Translations under genes and position numbers: made by a program
NCBI GenBank assembly: GCA_022564935.1
Contig: JADFKM010000041.1
Location: 1 to 19,242, forward strand
Source of the DNA: Candidatus Dadabacteria bacterium
Lineage (GTDB): Bacteria > Desulfobacterota_D > UBA1144 > Nemesobacterales > JADFKM01
Direction of reading: 5' to 3'
Length of the DNA: 19,242 bases
Notes under the pieces: generated by a model
Database searches by the model: none
Told to the model about the DNA's origin: nothing
The model's input: only the letters and a program-made list of their open reading frames with translations
Part shown: positions 1-7,843 of the stretch, piece by piece
How positions within the stretch are numbered: the stretch's first letter is position 1
Layout of the letters: each line of letters starts with the position of its first letter

Positions 1-358
1 CAATTAACAGTTTTGAAAGAAAACCCCTGTAACTTTCCGCTTTCGCCCTTATCATATCAAAATGGCCGATAAACCTCTCATACATACTCAATACGCAGTT
101 GCTACTAAGTTCAAAAAAGGGGAGTTTTTGTATTTGCAATTCCAAATGTTTCGGATTCAAATGAATAGGGAACCCGCACTCGTCGCTATTTAACAAATTG
201 AACAAATCTACTTCATAACTATCACTGTCCTTCATATACTTGCAGGCGCATTGTATGAGATAAATTATTGACGACTCATCCTTATTATCTATAGCGCCAA
301 TAAGCGCCTGGCTCAAAATATCCCGCAGCTCTAAATCGATGAGTGTTCTTTTCCTCAT
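1..358 (-). CDS. Unrecognised protein, N-terminal 119 codons (runs off window)
   Basis: The minus strand is open from an ATG at 358 down to base 1 with no stop, so this is a partial gene whose 3' end lies outside the window. An in-frame TAG at 383-385 closes the frame upstream. The protein starts MRKRTLIDLELRDILSQALIG and has an amphipathic, probably helical character, with a Cys pair at residues 37 and 39 and no signal peptide or membrane segment. I recognise no family. There is no good Shine-Dalgarno sequence before the ATG, and the stretch is more A+T-rich than the core genes, which fits accessory or transferred DNA. It is divergent from the aldehyde dehydrogenase gene. Reality as a gene is supported mainly by the uninterrupted frame and plausible amino-acid composition. 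Confidence 0.5.
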   Translation of the reverse strand, partial: MRKRTLIDLELRDILSQALIGAIDNKDESSIIYLIQCACKYMKDSDSYEVDLFNLLNSDECGFPIHLNPKHLELQIQKLPFFELSSNCVLSMYERFIGHFDMIRAKAESYRGFLSKLLI

Positions 359-577
359 TAGTAAAACAACCCGCCCGATCGACTACATTCACGGCTGCAC
401 AAACGGCTCACGCACATCTTCAGCACACTACGGGCAGTGGAAACATCATTATACCCCCAACGAGTTTGTGTTTGATCAAACATCTGCTATTTCCAACTTG
501 TAAAGATATTTCATCCAAATTATATTACTCTATGAATTAATCCTTTGTGTCAACAGTAAAATATTTAAGGTTCAACC

Positions 578-1975
578 ATGAGTAAAGAGACCCTAAAGGT
601 ATTGTCCCCCTATGACGATCGACTCATAAAAGAGCTTCCCCTGGACGACTCTAAAGTCATCAACAGGGCGCTTGATGTTGCAAGGTCGCTTGCCGACGAC
701 CCTTCCAAAACGCTTCCGATTCCAGAGAGGATCGCCATTTTGGAGAGGGCAATAAAACTTACAGAGGAGCGGTATGACGACATCGTGAAGACCGCCGCAG
801 AGGAAGGCGGCAAACCCCTCATCGACTCCAGGGTAGAGGTAACCAGGGCAATAAACGGCATTAGAGTCGCAATAGACACACTCTCTCACATGGGCAGCAG
901 TGAAATACCCATGAGCCTCAACCAGGCATCCCTGAACCGGATGGCGTTCACTTTTCGTGAGCCCATAGGTGTGGTAGTAGCAATCAGCGCATTCAACCAC
1001 CCGTTTAACCTCATCGTGCATCAGGCAATTCCCGCCGTAGCCGTAGGGTGTCCGGTAATTGTAAAACCTGCCGACACCACCCCTCTTTCATGCCTCAATT
1101 TACTCAACATCCTCTACGAGGCGGGTCTTCCAGAGCAGTGGTGCCAGATGGTAGTCTGCAGCGTGAAAGAGGCCGAGAAGCTTGCCACAGACCCCCGCGT
1201 AGACTTCCTTACTTTTATCGGCTCAAGCAAAGTCGGATGGTACTTAAGGTCTAAGATAGCTCCCGGGACAAGATGCGCCCTGGAGCACGGCGGAGCGGCC
1301 CCCGTAATAGTAGAGCCTGACGCCGACCCAAACTATGTGCTCCCTCTGCTCTCCAAAGGCGGCTTTTATCACGCAGGTCAGGTCTGCGTATCGGTGCAGA
1401 GAGTATTTGTACATAAAGAGCTTGCACTGAAATTCGCCAACGAACTTGCAAAACTGGCTCAAGACCTGAAGGTAGGTGACCCGCTCAAAGAAGAGACGCA
1501 AGTAGGCCCGCTGATTCTAAAAAGAGAGGTCAACAGGGTGCACGAATGGGTTGAAGAGGCGGTGAGCAAGGGGGGTAAGCTCATATGCGGAGGCAGTAAG
1601 ATAGGAGAGACGTGCTATGAGCCCACGGTGATACTCGACCCTCCCGATGACGTAAGACTCTCCCGCCTTGAGATTTTCGGCCCCGTTATCGCCGTTTACT
1701 CCTATACGGATAGGGACGACGCAATAAAAAGAGCAAACAAACTTCCCCTGTCTTTTCAAGCGTCTGTGTTCACAAAGAACATCGACGTGGCCCTCGAAGT
1801 GGTGAAAAAGATCAACGCCGCCAGTGTATTGATTAACGACCACACCGCATTCCGGGTAGATTGGATGCCCTTCGGAGGTCAGAAGGAATCGGGCCTCGGA
1901 GTGGGCGGAATACCCTACACGATGCACGACATGACACAGGAAAAGTTGATTATTATCAGGTCATCTGTTCTATAG
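578..1975 (+). CDS. NAD(P)-dependent aldehyde dehydrogenase (ALDH superfamily)
   Basis: The 465-residue protein should oxidise an aldehyde to the acid with NAD(P) in the cytoplasm. All main ALDH landmarks are visible: the oxyanion Asn at N140 (ISAFNHPFN), cofactor-binding Lys at K163 (IVKPADTTP), the FIGSSKVG turn (about 213-220), the general-base Glu at E236 (LEHGGAAP), the nucleophile Cys at C270 (HAGQVCVS), and EIFGPV near 368. Length is typical of the family. From memory, the LEHGGAAPVIV and FYHAGQVCVSVQRV wording resembles the lactaldehyde/RL0313-like ALDH subgroup, but the substrate cannot be read from the sequence. The start at 578 is preceded only by a weak AAGG. It appears monocistronic, with an unrelated gene upstream on the other strand and a restriction remnant downstream. 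Confidence 0.93.
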   Translation: MSKETLKVLSPYDDRLIKELPLDDSKVINRALDVARSLADDPSKTLPIPERIAILERAIKLTEERYDDIVKTAAEEGGKPLIDSRVEVTRAINGIRVAIDTLSHMGSSEIPMSLNQASLNRMAFTFREPIGVVVAISAFNHPFNLIVHQAIPAVAVGCPVIVKPADTTPLSCLNLLNILYEAGLPEQWCQMVVCSVKEAEKLATDPRVDFLTFIGSSKVGWYLRSKIAPGTRCALEHGGAAPVIVEPDADPNYVLPLLSKGGFYHAGQVCVSVQRVFVHKELALKFANELAKLAQDLKVGDPLKEETQVGPLILKREVNRVHEWVEEAVSKGGKLICGGSKIGETCYEPTVILDPPDDVRLSRLEIFGPVIAVYSYTDRDDAIKRANKLPLSFQASVFTKNIDVALEVVKKINAASVLINDHTAFRVDWMPFGGQKESGLGVGGIPYTMHDMTQEKLIIIRSSVL

Positions 1976-2111
1976 TAGGCAGTCTGCAATCTCACTTTCA
2001 AAGTAAACACCTTCAATTCTTCCCAACAATATTTCCAGCCTTCCAGTTAGAGACGAAGTATGACACCCATCCATGGCATTTCAACACACACCACAGTTAT
2101 ACTAATGAGCA

Positions 2112-2678
2112 ATGTCAAATAAAAACGCCAAAGAAACAGTCGACCTATTCAACAGTTTTCTCAGGGAACACAAAGACAAAATCGAGGCCCTGTGTATTGT
2201 CAATGCAAAGCCGTATGGCAAACGCGGCCTCACAAAGGAGCAAATTTCGACACTCGCAAACGCCATCCAAAAACCACCTTACGGACTTTCAATCCTGACC
2301 CTCTGGAACGCCTACAGGGAGCTTGACAACGCAAGGGTAAGGGGCTCGGAGCCCGAGGCGCACATTACAAACGTCATATCCCTGGTCGCCTACGCCGTGG
2401 GCGATACAGACCTTCTAGAGCCCTACAAGGACACGACGACCAAGAGGTTCAACAAATGGATTTACGAGCAGGAGGTCGAAGGGAGGAAGTTCACCCCTGC
2501 GCAGCTCAAATGGCTTGCGATGATGAAAGACCATATCGGAGAGTGCCTGTCCATAAGCATAAAAGACCTGGAACTGGAGCCGTTCAGTGAGCATGGGGGT
2601 ACTCCCGCGGCCAATGAAGCCTTTCCCGACCAGCTTGATGAAATTATAGAGGAGCTGAACGGCGTTCTTTCTTCATGA
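2112..2678 (+). pseudogene. C-terminal remnant of type I restriction enzyme R subunit (EcoEI HsdR C-terminal domain)
   Basis: This 188-residue frame matches only the last part of EcoEI-type HsdR, the DNA-translocating restriction subunit. Recognisable family pieces are ALCIVNAKPYGKRGLTKEQI (26-45), PPYGLSILTLWNAYRELD (55-72), an ARVRG segment (74-78), FTPAQLKWLAMMKDHIG (127-143) and the terminal DQLDEIIEELNGVL. The nuclease and both helicase halves (normally several hundred residues upstream) are absent. An in-frame TGA at 2106-2108 closes the frame, and the other frames of 1976-2111 show no HsdR-like sequence. No Shine-Dalgarno sequence precedes the ATG, and no hsdM or hsdS is nearby. I therefore infer a decayed leftover of a lost type I system. 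A stand-alone small protein made from this domain cannot be excluded. Confidence 0.8.
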
Positions 2679-2795
2679 AAGCCGTTTATACAAACTTCAT
2701 ACGTTAATTCTCCCCCGTACTAATCAATCCAACAATCTCATTAATAATCACGCTACCCTCACCGTAACGTGTAGCTCAAACGGCATCCGGCTCTC

Positions 2796-2824
2796 TACAA
2801 AGTCCACACTCCTTAGTGTATAAT
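2796..2824 (+). promoter_or_regulatory. Promoter of tRNA-Ser
   Basis: A perfect TATAAT at 2819-2824 lies 10 bp before the tRNA 5' end at 2835, which is the right distance for a transcript with a very short leader. A weak -35 (TACAAA, 2796-2801, three of six matches) stands 17 bp upstream. The -10 box is convincing; the -35 box is not. Confidence 0.65.
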
Positions 2825-2834
2825 CTCGCCTGAC

Positions 2835-2921
2835 GGAGGGCTGGCAGAACTGGCGAATGCACCGGATTTGAAATCCGGCGTCCTTCGGGACTTGGGGGTT
2901 CGAGTCCCTCGCCCTCCGCCA
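2835..2921 (+). tRNA. tRNA-Ser(UGA)
   Basis: The 87-nt sequence folds as a class II tRNA. It has a 7-bp acceptor stem GGAGGGC/GCCCTCC (2835-2841 with 2911-2917), discriminator G2918 (the serine type) and an encoded CCA at 2919-2921. The anticodon stem is CCGGA/TCCGG (2862-2866 with 2874-2878) with loop TTTGAAA, so the anticodon is TGA at 2869-2871, reading UCA codons. A long variable arm (CGTCCTTCGGGACTT region) and a GGTTCGA T-loop follow. The anticodon and 7-bp acceptor exclude selenocysteine tRNA. rsmI begins 47 bp downstream with no terminator between, so read-through into rsmI is possible. Confidence 0.96.
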
Positions 2922-2968
2922 AGTAGACTCTGCACGGACGCCCCATCCTTCAACGACCTTCAAACCTT

Positions 2969-3802
2969 ATGAGCGGAAAGTTATATTTAGTCTCAACACC
3001 CATCGGAAACCTCGAAGACATCACCTGGAGGGCCGTCCGCATACTGAAAGAAGTGGACTTAATTGCATGTGAGGACACAAGGAGGACTAAAAAGCTCCTT
3101 TCTCACTACAGCATCAAAACCCCCCTCCAAACCTACCACGAGCACAACGAAGCTAGGGAGACGCCGGTGCTCCTTAAACTGCTCGATTCCGGCAAAAACA
3201 TCGCCCTAGTAACCGACGCAGGCACCCCTGCTGTATCAGACCCGGGCTACAGGCTCATCTCGGCCTCCATCGAACAGGGCATAGAGATACACCCGATTCC
3301 GGGGGCAAACGCTGCGATTACAGCCCTCGTCACCTCAGGGTTGCCCACCTCCGAATTCGCTTTTTTGGGTTTTCCTCCGAGGACGAAGGCAAAAAAAGCG
3401 CAATTCCTCTCCTCAATCAGCGACTACCCGCAAACACTCATATTTTATGAATCGCCAAACAGGACAGTCGCAACGCTCAAAGGGATGCTTGAGGTCCTTG
3501 GTGACCGGAGGTGCTCTGTATGCAGGGAGCTTACAAAGATGTTCGAGGAAACCCTACGGGGCATGATTTCAGAGGTCATTGATGAGCTTGAGAGAAGGGA
3601 AGTCTTAAAGGGCGAGGTTACGATTGTCGTAGAAGGGACTCATAAAAACGGGGCGGATATCTCACTTGAGGAGATACAAAAGAGCCTTGAAGATTTAAAG
3701 ATCAGGGGCCTTTCCTTGAGGGATTCGGCAACTACAGTCTCAAAACAGTCGGGCTTATCCAGGAACGCTGTTTATGAGATGGCTCTTAAAGTTTGGAGCT
3801 AA
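2969..3802 (+). CDS. rsmI: 16S rRNA (cytidine1402-2'-O)-methyltransferase RsmI
   Basis: The 277-residue protein is a tetrapyrrole-methylase-fold enzyme that uses SAM to 2'-O-methylate C1402 in the decoding centre of 16S rRNA. Family signatures are in order: LYLVSTPIGNLEDIT (5-19), CEDTRRT..LL (34-44), YHEHNE (56-61), VTDAGTPAVSDPG (81-93), PIPGANAAITAL (109-120) and LGFPPR (133-138). The C-terminal helical portion (about 230-277) ends with the usual LSLRDSATTVSKQSGLSRN-type helix-turn segment. Length is normal. The ATG at 2969 gives the canonical N-terminus although no clear Shine-Dalgarno sequence precedes it. It lies just downstream of tRNA-Ser on the same strand and may be transcribed partly from the tRNA promoter. 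Confidence 0.97.
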   Translation: MSGKLYLVSTPIGNLEDITWRAVRILKEVDLIACEDTRRTKKLLSHYSIKTPLQTYHEHNEARETPVLLKLLDSGKNIALVTDAGTPAVSDPGYRLISASIEQGIEIHPIPGANAAITALVTSGLPTSEFAFLGFPPRTKAKKAQFLSSISDYPQTLIFYESPNRTVATLKGMLEVLGDRRCSVCRELTKMFEETLRGMISEVIDELERREVLKGEVTIVVEGTHKNGADISLEEIQKSLEDLKIRGLSLRDSATTVSKQSGLSRNAVYEMALKVWS

Positions 3803-3848
3803 TAGTAGGGTTGCCATTCCACGCCCCTCCCCTTTCCACACAGAACCC

Positions 3849-4019
3849 CTAATCCTTCTTCCTTCTTAGGGCATCCGGTTCAATCTTTACCTTCTTATCG
3901 ACCTTTTGCTTCCCACCGAGCGCCTCGCCCTGGATATTGGCCTTACAGCCGTCACAAATTGAGGCCTCGGAAGGCTTGCCGCAAACCATGCACACCTTTT
4001 TCTTCTCTGTCACATTCAT
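3849..4019 (-). CDS. Small CxxC/CxxC zinc-ribbon-like protein (56 aa)
   Basis: This short minus-strand frame begins with an ATG at 4019, preceded by a good Shine-Dalgarno (GAGGGG, about 3 bases before the ATG), and stops with TAG at 3849-3851. The 56-residue product has an N-terminal CMVCGKP...ICDGC arrangement: C10, C13, C22 and C25 form CxxC-x8-CxxC, a likely zinc knuckle. A highly charged Lys-rich tail (GGKQKVDKKVKIEPDALRRKKD) follows. No membrane segment is present. It follows gatA on the same strand after 66 bp, so it may be the last gene of a gatC-gatA transcript. I do not recognise a named family. The paired Cys motifs, strong ribosome site and codon quality argue that it is real. Confidence 0.7.
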   Translation of the reverse strand: MNVTEKKKVCMVCGKPSEASICDGCKANIQGEALGGKQKVDKKVKIEPDALRRKKD

Positions 4020-4085
4020 TTACCCCTCTAGCCAATCTCCTAAGCCCTTCCGTACATTAAATATTATAATCATCTGTCGATCAAA

Positions 4086-5546
4086 TCACAACTCGGGATG
4101 CCTCTCATTCCAGTTCGTGCGGCACTCATAGGCATGCGCCACCCTCAGAATGCTTTCCTCATCAAACGGCCTGCCCAAGACCTGAAGCCCGATTGGAAGC
4201 CCGGCAGAAGAAAACCCGCACGGAACGGATATACCGGGAAGACCGGCAAGGTTGCACGGGATAGTCAGTATATCGGAGAGGTACATGGTAAGGGGATCCG
4301 AGGCCTTTTCTCCAATTTTAAATGCCGTCTCAGGAGAGGTGGGAGTTACTATTACATCGACTTTCTTAAATGCCTCCTCGAAATCTCGCTTTATAAGCGT
4401 CCTCACGCGCTGTGCCTTTAGGTAGTATGCTTCGTAATATCCTGAGGACAGGGCATACGTGCCGATCATTATCCTCCTTTTCACCTCATCACCGAACCCC
4501 GCCGCTCGGGAATGAAAATAGACGTCATGCATAGTCTTTGCTCCTTCCTCTCTAAAGCCGTACCTAACGCCGTCGAAACGGGCGAGGTTCGAGCTTGCCT
4601 CCGATGGGGCAATGATGTAATAAGCGCTGACGGCGTATTCCGTATACTGAAGCGATATCTCCTCCACAGACGCCCCGAGGTCTTCGATAAGCTCTATCGC
4701 CTTGCGCACCGCAGAGTCAACCTCGGCATCCACTCCCTCTATGAAGTACTCTTTTGGCACGCCGACACGAACGCCTTTCAAGTCGTCTGTTAAGGAAGCC
4801 GTGTAGTCGGGCACCGGCGCATTCACGGACGTGGAGTCGTTGGGGTCTACCCCGGCAATGGCGCCGAGTATTATCGCCGCGTCTTCCACCGTTTTTGTCA
4901 ACGGGCCAGCCTGGTCGAGAGATGAGGCAAACGCTACCATCCCGTAACGGCTCACCCTGCCGTAGGTGGGCTTCATCCCCACAACGCCGCAAAACGACGC
5001 GGGCTGCCTGATGGAGCCGCCCGTGTCCGTGCCAACAGACCCCAGGCATAGCGACGCTCCCACGGCCGCCGCCGCACCACCGCTTGAGCCGCCGGGAACC
5101 CGGTCAGTATCCCAGGGGTTTTTAGCGGGGCCGAAATATGAATTTTCGTTCGAAGAGCCCATTGCGAACTCGTCCATGTTGTTCTTCCCCACTATCACCG
5201 CCCCTGCGCCGAGCAGTTTTTCTACGACTGTAGCGTTGTAAGGTGAGACGAACCCCTCGAGTATTTTTGATCCGCATGTGGTTTGGGAGCCCTTCATGAC
5301 AAATATGTCCTTTAGTCCTATGGGTACGCCGTGAAGCGGGCCGAGATAATTGCCCGAGGCGACTCGCTTCTCCGCTTCCTCGGCCTGCGCAATTGCCCGG
5401 TCTTTCAACACTGTTATATAGGAATTTAGCTTGCCGTCCTGCTCCTCTACCCTGTTCAACACTGCATTCGTAAGCTCGAGGGGTGAAAGCTCTTTTTTCT
5501 TGATCAGATTAGCAGCTTCGCTTATGGTAAGGTAGGGTAGTTCCAT
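4086..5546 (-). CDS. gatA: Asp-tRNA(Asn)/Glu-tRNA(Gln) amidotransferase subunit A
   Basis: The 486-residue protein is the glutaminase subunit of GatCAB. GatCAB amidates mischarged Glu-tRNA(Gln) and Asp-tRNA(Asn), releasing ammonia from glutamine for transfer by GatB. The amidase-signature Ser-cisSer-Lys triad is intact: K79 (PIGLKD), S154 (VPGGSSGG) and S178 (DTGGSIR). The downstream [11 protein letters not shown] and TPTSPETAF segments are also typical, and length matches GatA. The ATG at 5546 lies 14 bp after the gatC stop, so the two are almost certainly co-transcribed. gatB, the kinase/transferase subunit, is not in this window and must be elsewhere. The C-terminus (NERHPEL) is normal. 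ProS is present in the window, but no GlnRS or AsnRS gene. Confidence 0.97.
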   Translation of the reverse strand: MELPYLTISEAANLIKKKELSPLELTNAVLNRVEEQDGKLNSYITVLKDRAIAQAEEAEKRVASGNYLGPLHGVPIGLKDIFVMKGSQTTCGSKILEGFVSPYNATVVEKLLGAGAVIVGKNNMDEFAMGSSNENSYFGPAKNPWDTDRVPGGSSGGAAAAVGASLCLGSVGTDTGGSIRQPASFCGVVGMKPTYGRVSRYGMVAFASSLDQAGPLTKTVEDAAIILGAIAGVDPNDSTSVNAPVPDYTASLTDDLKGVRVGVPKEYFIEGVDAEVDSAVRKAIELIEDLGASVEEISLQYTEYAVSAYYIIAPSEASSNLARFDGVRYGFREEGAKTMHDVYFHSRAAGFGDEVKRRIMIGTYALSSGYYEAYYLKAQRVRTLIKRDFEEAFKKVDVIVTPTSPETAFKIGEKASDPLTMYLSDILTIPCNLAGLPGISVPCGFSSAGLPIGLQVLGRPFDEESILRVAHAYECRTNWNERHPEL

Positions 5547-5560
5547 ATGAGTATTACCCG

Positions 5561-5851
5561 TTAATCCTCGATGAATTTCGGCACGGCGAAGTAATCCTCT
5601 TCGCGGTAAGGGGCGTTCTCCAGCGCCTCTTCGGAGCCAAGCAGCGGCTTCACGGCGTCTTCCCTTTGAGGGGTGGAAATGTCGAGCACGTGGTAGGTGG
5701 GCTCTACGTCTTTTGTGTCAAGCTCGCTGATCTTCTCGATATACTCCAGGATGTTCCCAAGCTGCTCGGTGAACTTGAGCAGCTCCTCGTCGCTGAACCT
5801 TATCCTCGCAAGCTCGGCCACGTGTTTTACATCGTCTTTGGTAATTTTCAC
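5561..5851 (-). CDS. gatC: Asp-tRNA(Asn)/Glu-tRNA(Gln) amidotransferase subunit C
   Basis: The 96-residue protein is the small scaffold subunit that wraps the GatA-GatB interface. The family pattern is clear: [17 protein letters not shown] (8-24), [25 protein letters not shown] (31-55), REDAV (63-67) and a C-terminal [10 protein letters not shown]. The start codon is GTG at 5851, chosen because an AGGGG ribosome site stands 6 bases upstream and the N-terminus [15 protein letters not shown] fits the family. It is the first gene of a minus-strand gatC-gatA(-small zinc-ribbon) unit. The 154 bp upstream to position 6005 hold its leader and probably its promoter; I see no convincing -35/-10 pair. 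Confidence 0.95.
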   Translation of the reverse strand: MKITKDDVKHVAELARIRFSDEELLKFTEQLGNILEYIEKISELDTKDVEPTYHVLDISTPQREDAVKPLLGSEEALENAPYREEDYFAVPKFIED

Positions 5852-6005
5852 CAGCGACCCCTAGGGTTGATATACGTCATGCAATCTTAATAAGTCCTTT
5901 TAATATACCCGGCGGTTATATAAACACTAAAACCTTGGGATATAACTGCACCGGGTCACAGAAAATTTACTCAGCCAATACATTCAAGCGATTTATAGGA
6001 AAGCA

Positions 6006-6637
6006 TTAATCAGAAAACCAACTTGAACCCCAATCAAAACTATCATAAGGATTTTTACCTAATGTCTCACAAACTGTCCTTAAGCGAGTCGCAGATTTTT
6101 TAACTAGACTAGATATAACCTCGGCGGGTATGAACAATTCCCGCGTACTCTGTTTATTATTGTACGACATTTGATGATAATAAGGCGTTGAATCGTCCTC
6201 AGACATAGGAAACCCCATCCCCGGTCTTCTGAATTCGTGAACCGCAGAATTACGCATTTTCCACATAAGTGAAGCGTATCGAGCCTTTTCAATTAATGGA
6301 TTGCATTCATTATTCTTAAATTGATTTAGAACCTCTGAAAGTGGATCTGCTTCATGCGACCGAACTATTTTTGCAGAAGGCCATTTACTTATTTCATTCT
6401 CAAAATAACTCAGTAATCCACGGCAATTTTTTTCGGGATTCTGATCGATAAGGTATCGTAATTGTGCAAGGCACACTCTGTTTTTATCCTCTCATCCTGA
6501 GGAAAAGCACATTTTGCTAAGGCATCTAATAAGGATAGTAGAAGTAATCGTCTAAAATGATCTGGGAAATCATCTATTTCCGTTCTTCTACACTCAACCC
6601 AATCAAAGAATGGATCAATATCATCTTTACTGTTCAT
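6006..6637 (-). pseudogene. Frameshifted HEPN-like protein gene
   Basis: Two overlapping minus-strand frames make one gene. Frame one starts at ATG 6637 (MNSKDDIDPFFDWVECRR...LLSLLDALAKCAFPQDE). Frame two continues from about 6493 (EDKNRVCLAQLRYL...) to the stop at 6006. The junction is a GAGAG stretch (CTCTC on the plus strand, 6489-6493). Removing one GA unit would fuse them into about 209 residues (...FPQDEDKNRVCLAQL...). Near the middle, WKMRNSAVHEF holds an R-N-x3-H motif (codons at 6254 to 6237), the Rx4H signature of HEPN ribonuclease or nucleotide-binding helical domains. No partner gene is recognisable. The stretch is more A+T-rich than its neighbours and sits alone between gatC and gshB, suggesting acquisition. 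A sequencing error at the GA repeat or programmed frameshifting would make it an intact gene; the HEPN call rests on one motif. Confidence 0.55.
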
Positions 6638-6711
6638 AGGTAATTTTGTAAGCTTCCCCAGTTAGTATCACACTATTCAAGATTAATTACCGGCATTTTC
6701 TTGTAAAAACT

Positions 6712-7659
6712 CTACCCCCCGCACCGCTGCTCAACAAAATCCAATATTAGAGACTCGAGCTTCACGCCGTGAAACCTGTTAATCTCCTGCACACCGGTTG
6801 GGCTTGTGGTGTTTATCTCGGTAATATAGCCCCCGATTACATCTATGCCCACGAAATACAGCCCGTCCTCCCTGAGCTTGGCGGCGAGCCTGTCGCAGAT
6901 GTACTTGTCCCGCTCGGTAATCTCTGTCACAGCCGGATGCCCGCCTGAGTGGAAGTTGCACCTGAAATCATCGGGTCTCGACATCCTGAGCACGGCTCCG
7001 ATAGGGTCTCCGTTCAGCAGTAGTATCCTCTTGTCCCCCTCGGACACTTCTTTAATAAATTTCTGTGCCATGACGAATACCTCACCCCCATGCGTCACGC
7101 CCTCAAGGATCACGTTTACGTTCTTATCCCCGCTGCTGAGATAAAACACGCCCTCCCCGCCACAGCTGTCGAGCGGCTTTACCACCATCTCTCCGCCCAC
7201 TTCAGCCAAGAAGCCCTTTATCCGGTCTATGTCCTTAGACACTAGAGTAGGCGGCATCAAGTCGGGGAAATTAAGCGTGTAGAGCTTTTCATTCGACTCC
7301 CTGATTCCTCTTGGATTATTGATTACGAACGAGCTGCTTTCTTTGATATGGCTCAGGATGTATGTGGCGTATATATAATCCATATCGAACGGGGGGTCTT
7401 TCCTCATCCATACCACATCGAAGCCATCTAGGGGCAAGGTTAATGTATTTGAAAGGCTGTAGTGCTGCGGAGCCCTTTGCAGTTTTGCACCCGTAGCCAC
7501 ACCATAGGGCTTGTCACCTTCGAGGAACATGTCCTTTAACAGCAGGTACCACACCTCATGCCCCCTTTCCTGGGCCTCGAGCATGAGGACAAAGGTGGTG
7601 TCTTTATCGATGTCAATCGCCCCGATAGGGTCCATGATGAAAGCCATTTTAAGTTTCAC
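6712..7659 (-). CDS. gshB: Glutathione synthetase
   Basis: The 315-residue ATP-grasp enzyme joins gamma-glutamylcysteine and glycine with ATP in the last step of glutathione synthesis. The N-terminal MAFIMDPIGAIDIDKDTTFVLMLEAQ corresponds to the family's MDPI..I...KDS.FAM..EAQ. Also seen are MRKDPPFDMDYIYATYIL, NNPRGIRESNEKLY, the ATP-grasp VVKPLDSCGGEGVF, the GDKRILLLNGDPIGAVLR strand, and the terminal IDVIGGYITEINTTSPTG that binds metal and substrate. Length is usual for GshB. The start is GTG at 7659, giving MKLKMAFIMDP; an ATG four codons inside is an alternative. No gshA is adjacent. The gene is divergent from the DksA-like gene across 184 bp. Confidence 0.95.
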   Translation of the reverse strand: MKLKMAFIMDPIGAIDIDKDTTFVLMLEAQERGHEVWYLLLKDMFLEGDKPYGVATGAKLQRAPQHYSLSNTLTLPLDGFDVVWMRKDPPFDMDYIYATYILSHIKESSSFVINNPRGIRESNEKLYTLNFPDLMPPTLVSKDIDRIKGFLAEVGGEMVVKPLDSCGGEGVFYLSSGDKNVNVILEGVTHGGEVFVMAQKFIKEVSEGDKRILLLNGDPIGAVLRMSRPDDFRCNFHSGGHPAVTEITERDKYICDRLAAKLREDGLYFVGIDVIGGYITEINTTSPTGVQEINRFHGVKLESLILDFVEQRCGG

Positions 7660-7755
7660 GACCTTAAAATCTATACAAACGGGCAGTTTAATTCAAGGAT
7701 AAATACCGATTCGCTATGCAATCTTACACATCTTTAAGGCAACCAAAACAATTCC

Positions 7756-7784
7756 TTGACAAAATCAATTTTATGCTTATTTTT
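7756..7784 (+). promoter_or_regulatory. Promoter of the DksA-like gene, with overlapping direct repeat
   Basis: A perfect -35 TTGACA at 7756-7761 is followed after 17 bp by TATTTT at 7779-7784 (four of six -10 matches), about 60 bp before the TTG start. The 10-mer TTATGCTTAT occurs twice in direct orientation, at 7771-7780 and 7786-7795, a 15-bp period, straddling the -10 box. It could be a regulator site or chance in an A+T-rich spacer. Confidence 0.5.
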
Positions 7785-7843
7785 GTTATGCTTATCTATT
7801 TGGTTGATTTGTAGAAACCCTTGCACGATAGGAAGCGACCGCG

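Noticed and set aside
343-540. 65-codon plus-strand ORF upstream of the aldehyde dehydrogenase
   Set aside because: Low-complexity Thr/His/Ser-rich composition, no ribosome site and no family resemblance; most likely chance.
1861-2298. 145-codon plus-strand ORF spanning the ALDH end and the HsdR remnant
   Set aside because: It is an out-of-frame reading of two recognisable coding stretches, with no protein-like pattern of its own.
2835-2921. Selenocysteine tRNA instead of tRNA-Ser
   Set aside because: The anticodon is TGA, not TCA, the acceptor stem is 7 bp, and the length is 87 nt, all as for serine.
2748-2963. Minus-strand ORF across the tRNA gene
   Set aside because: It is the antisense reading of tRNA-Ser and its flanks (the WRRARDSNPQ-type peptide is a typical tRNA-shadow translation).
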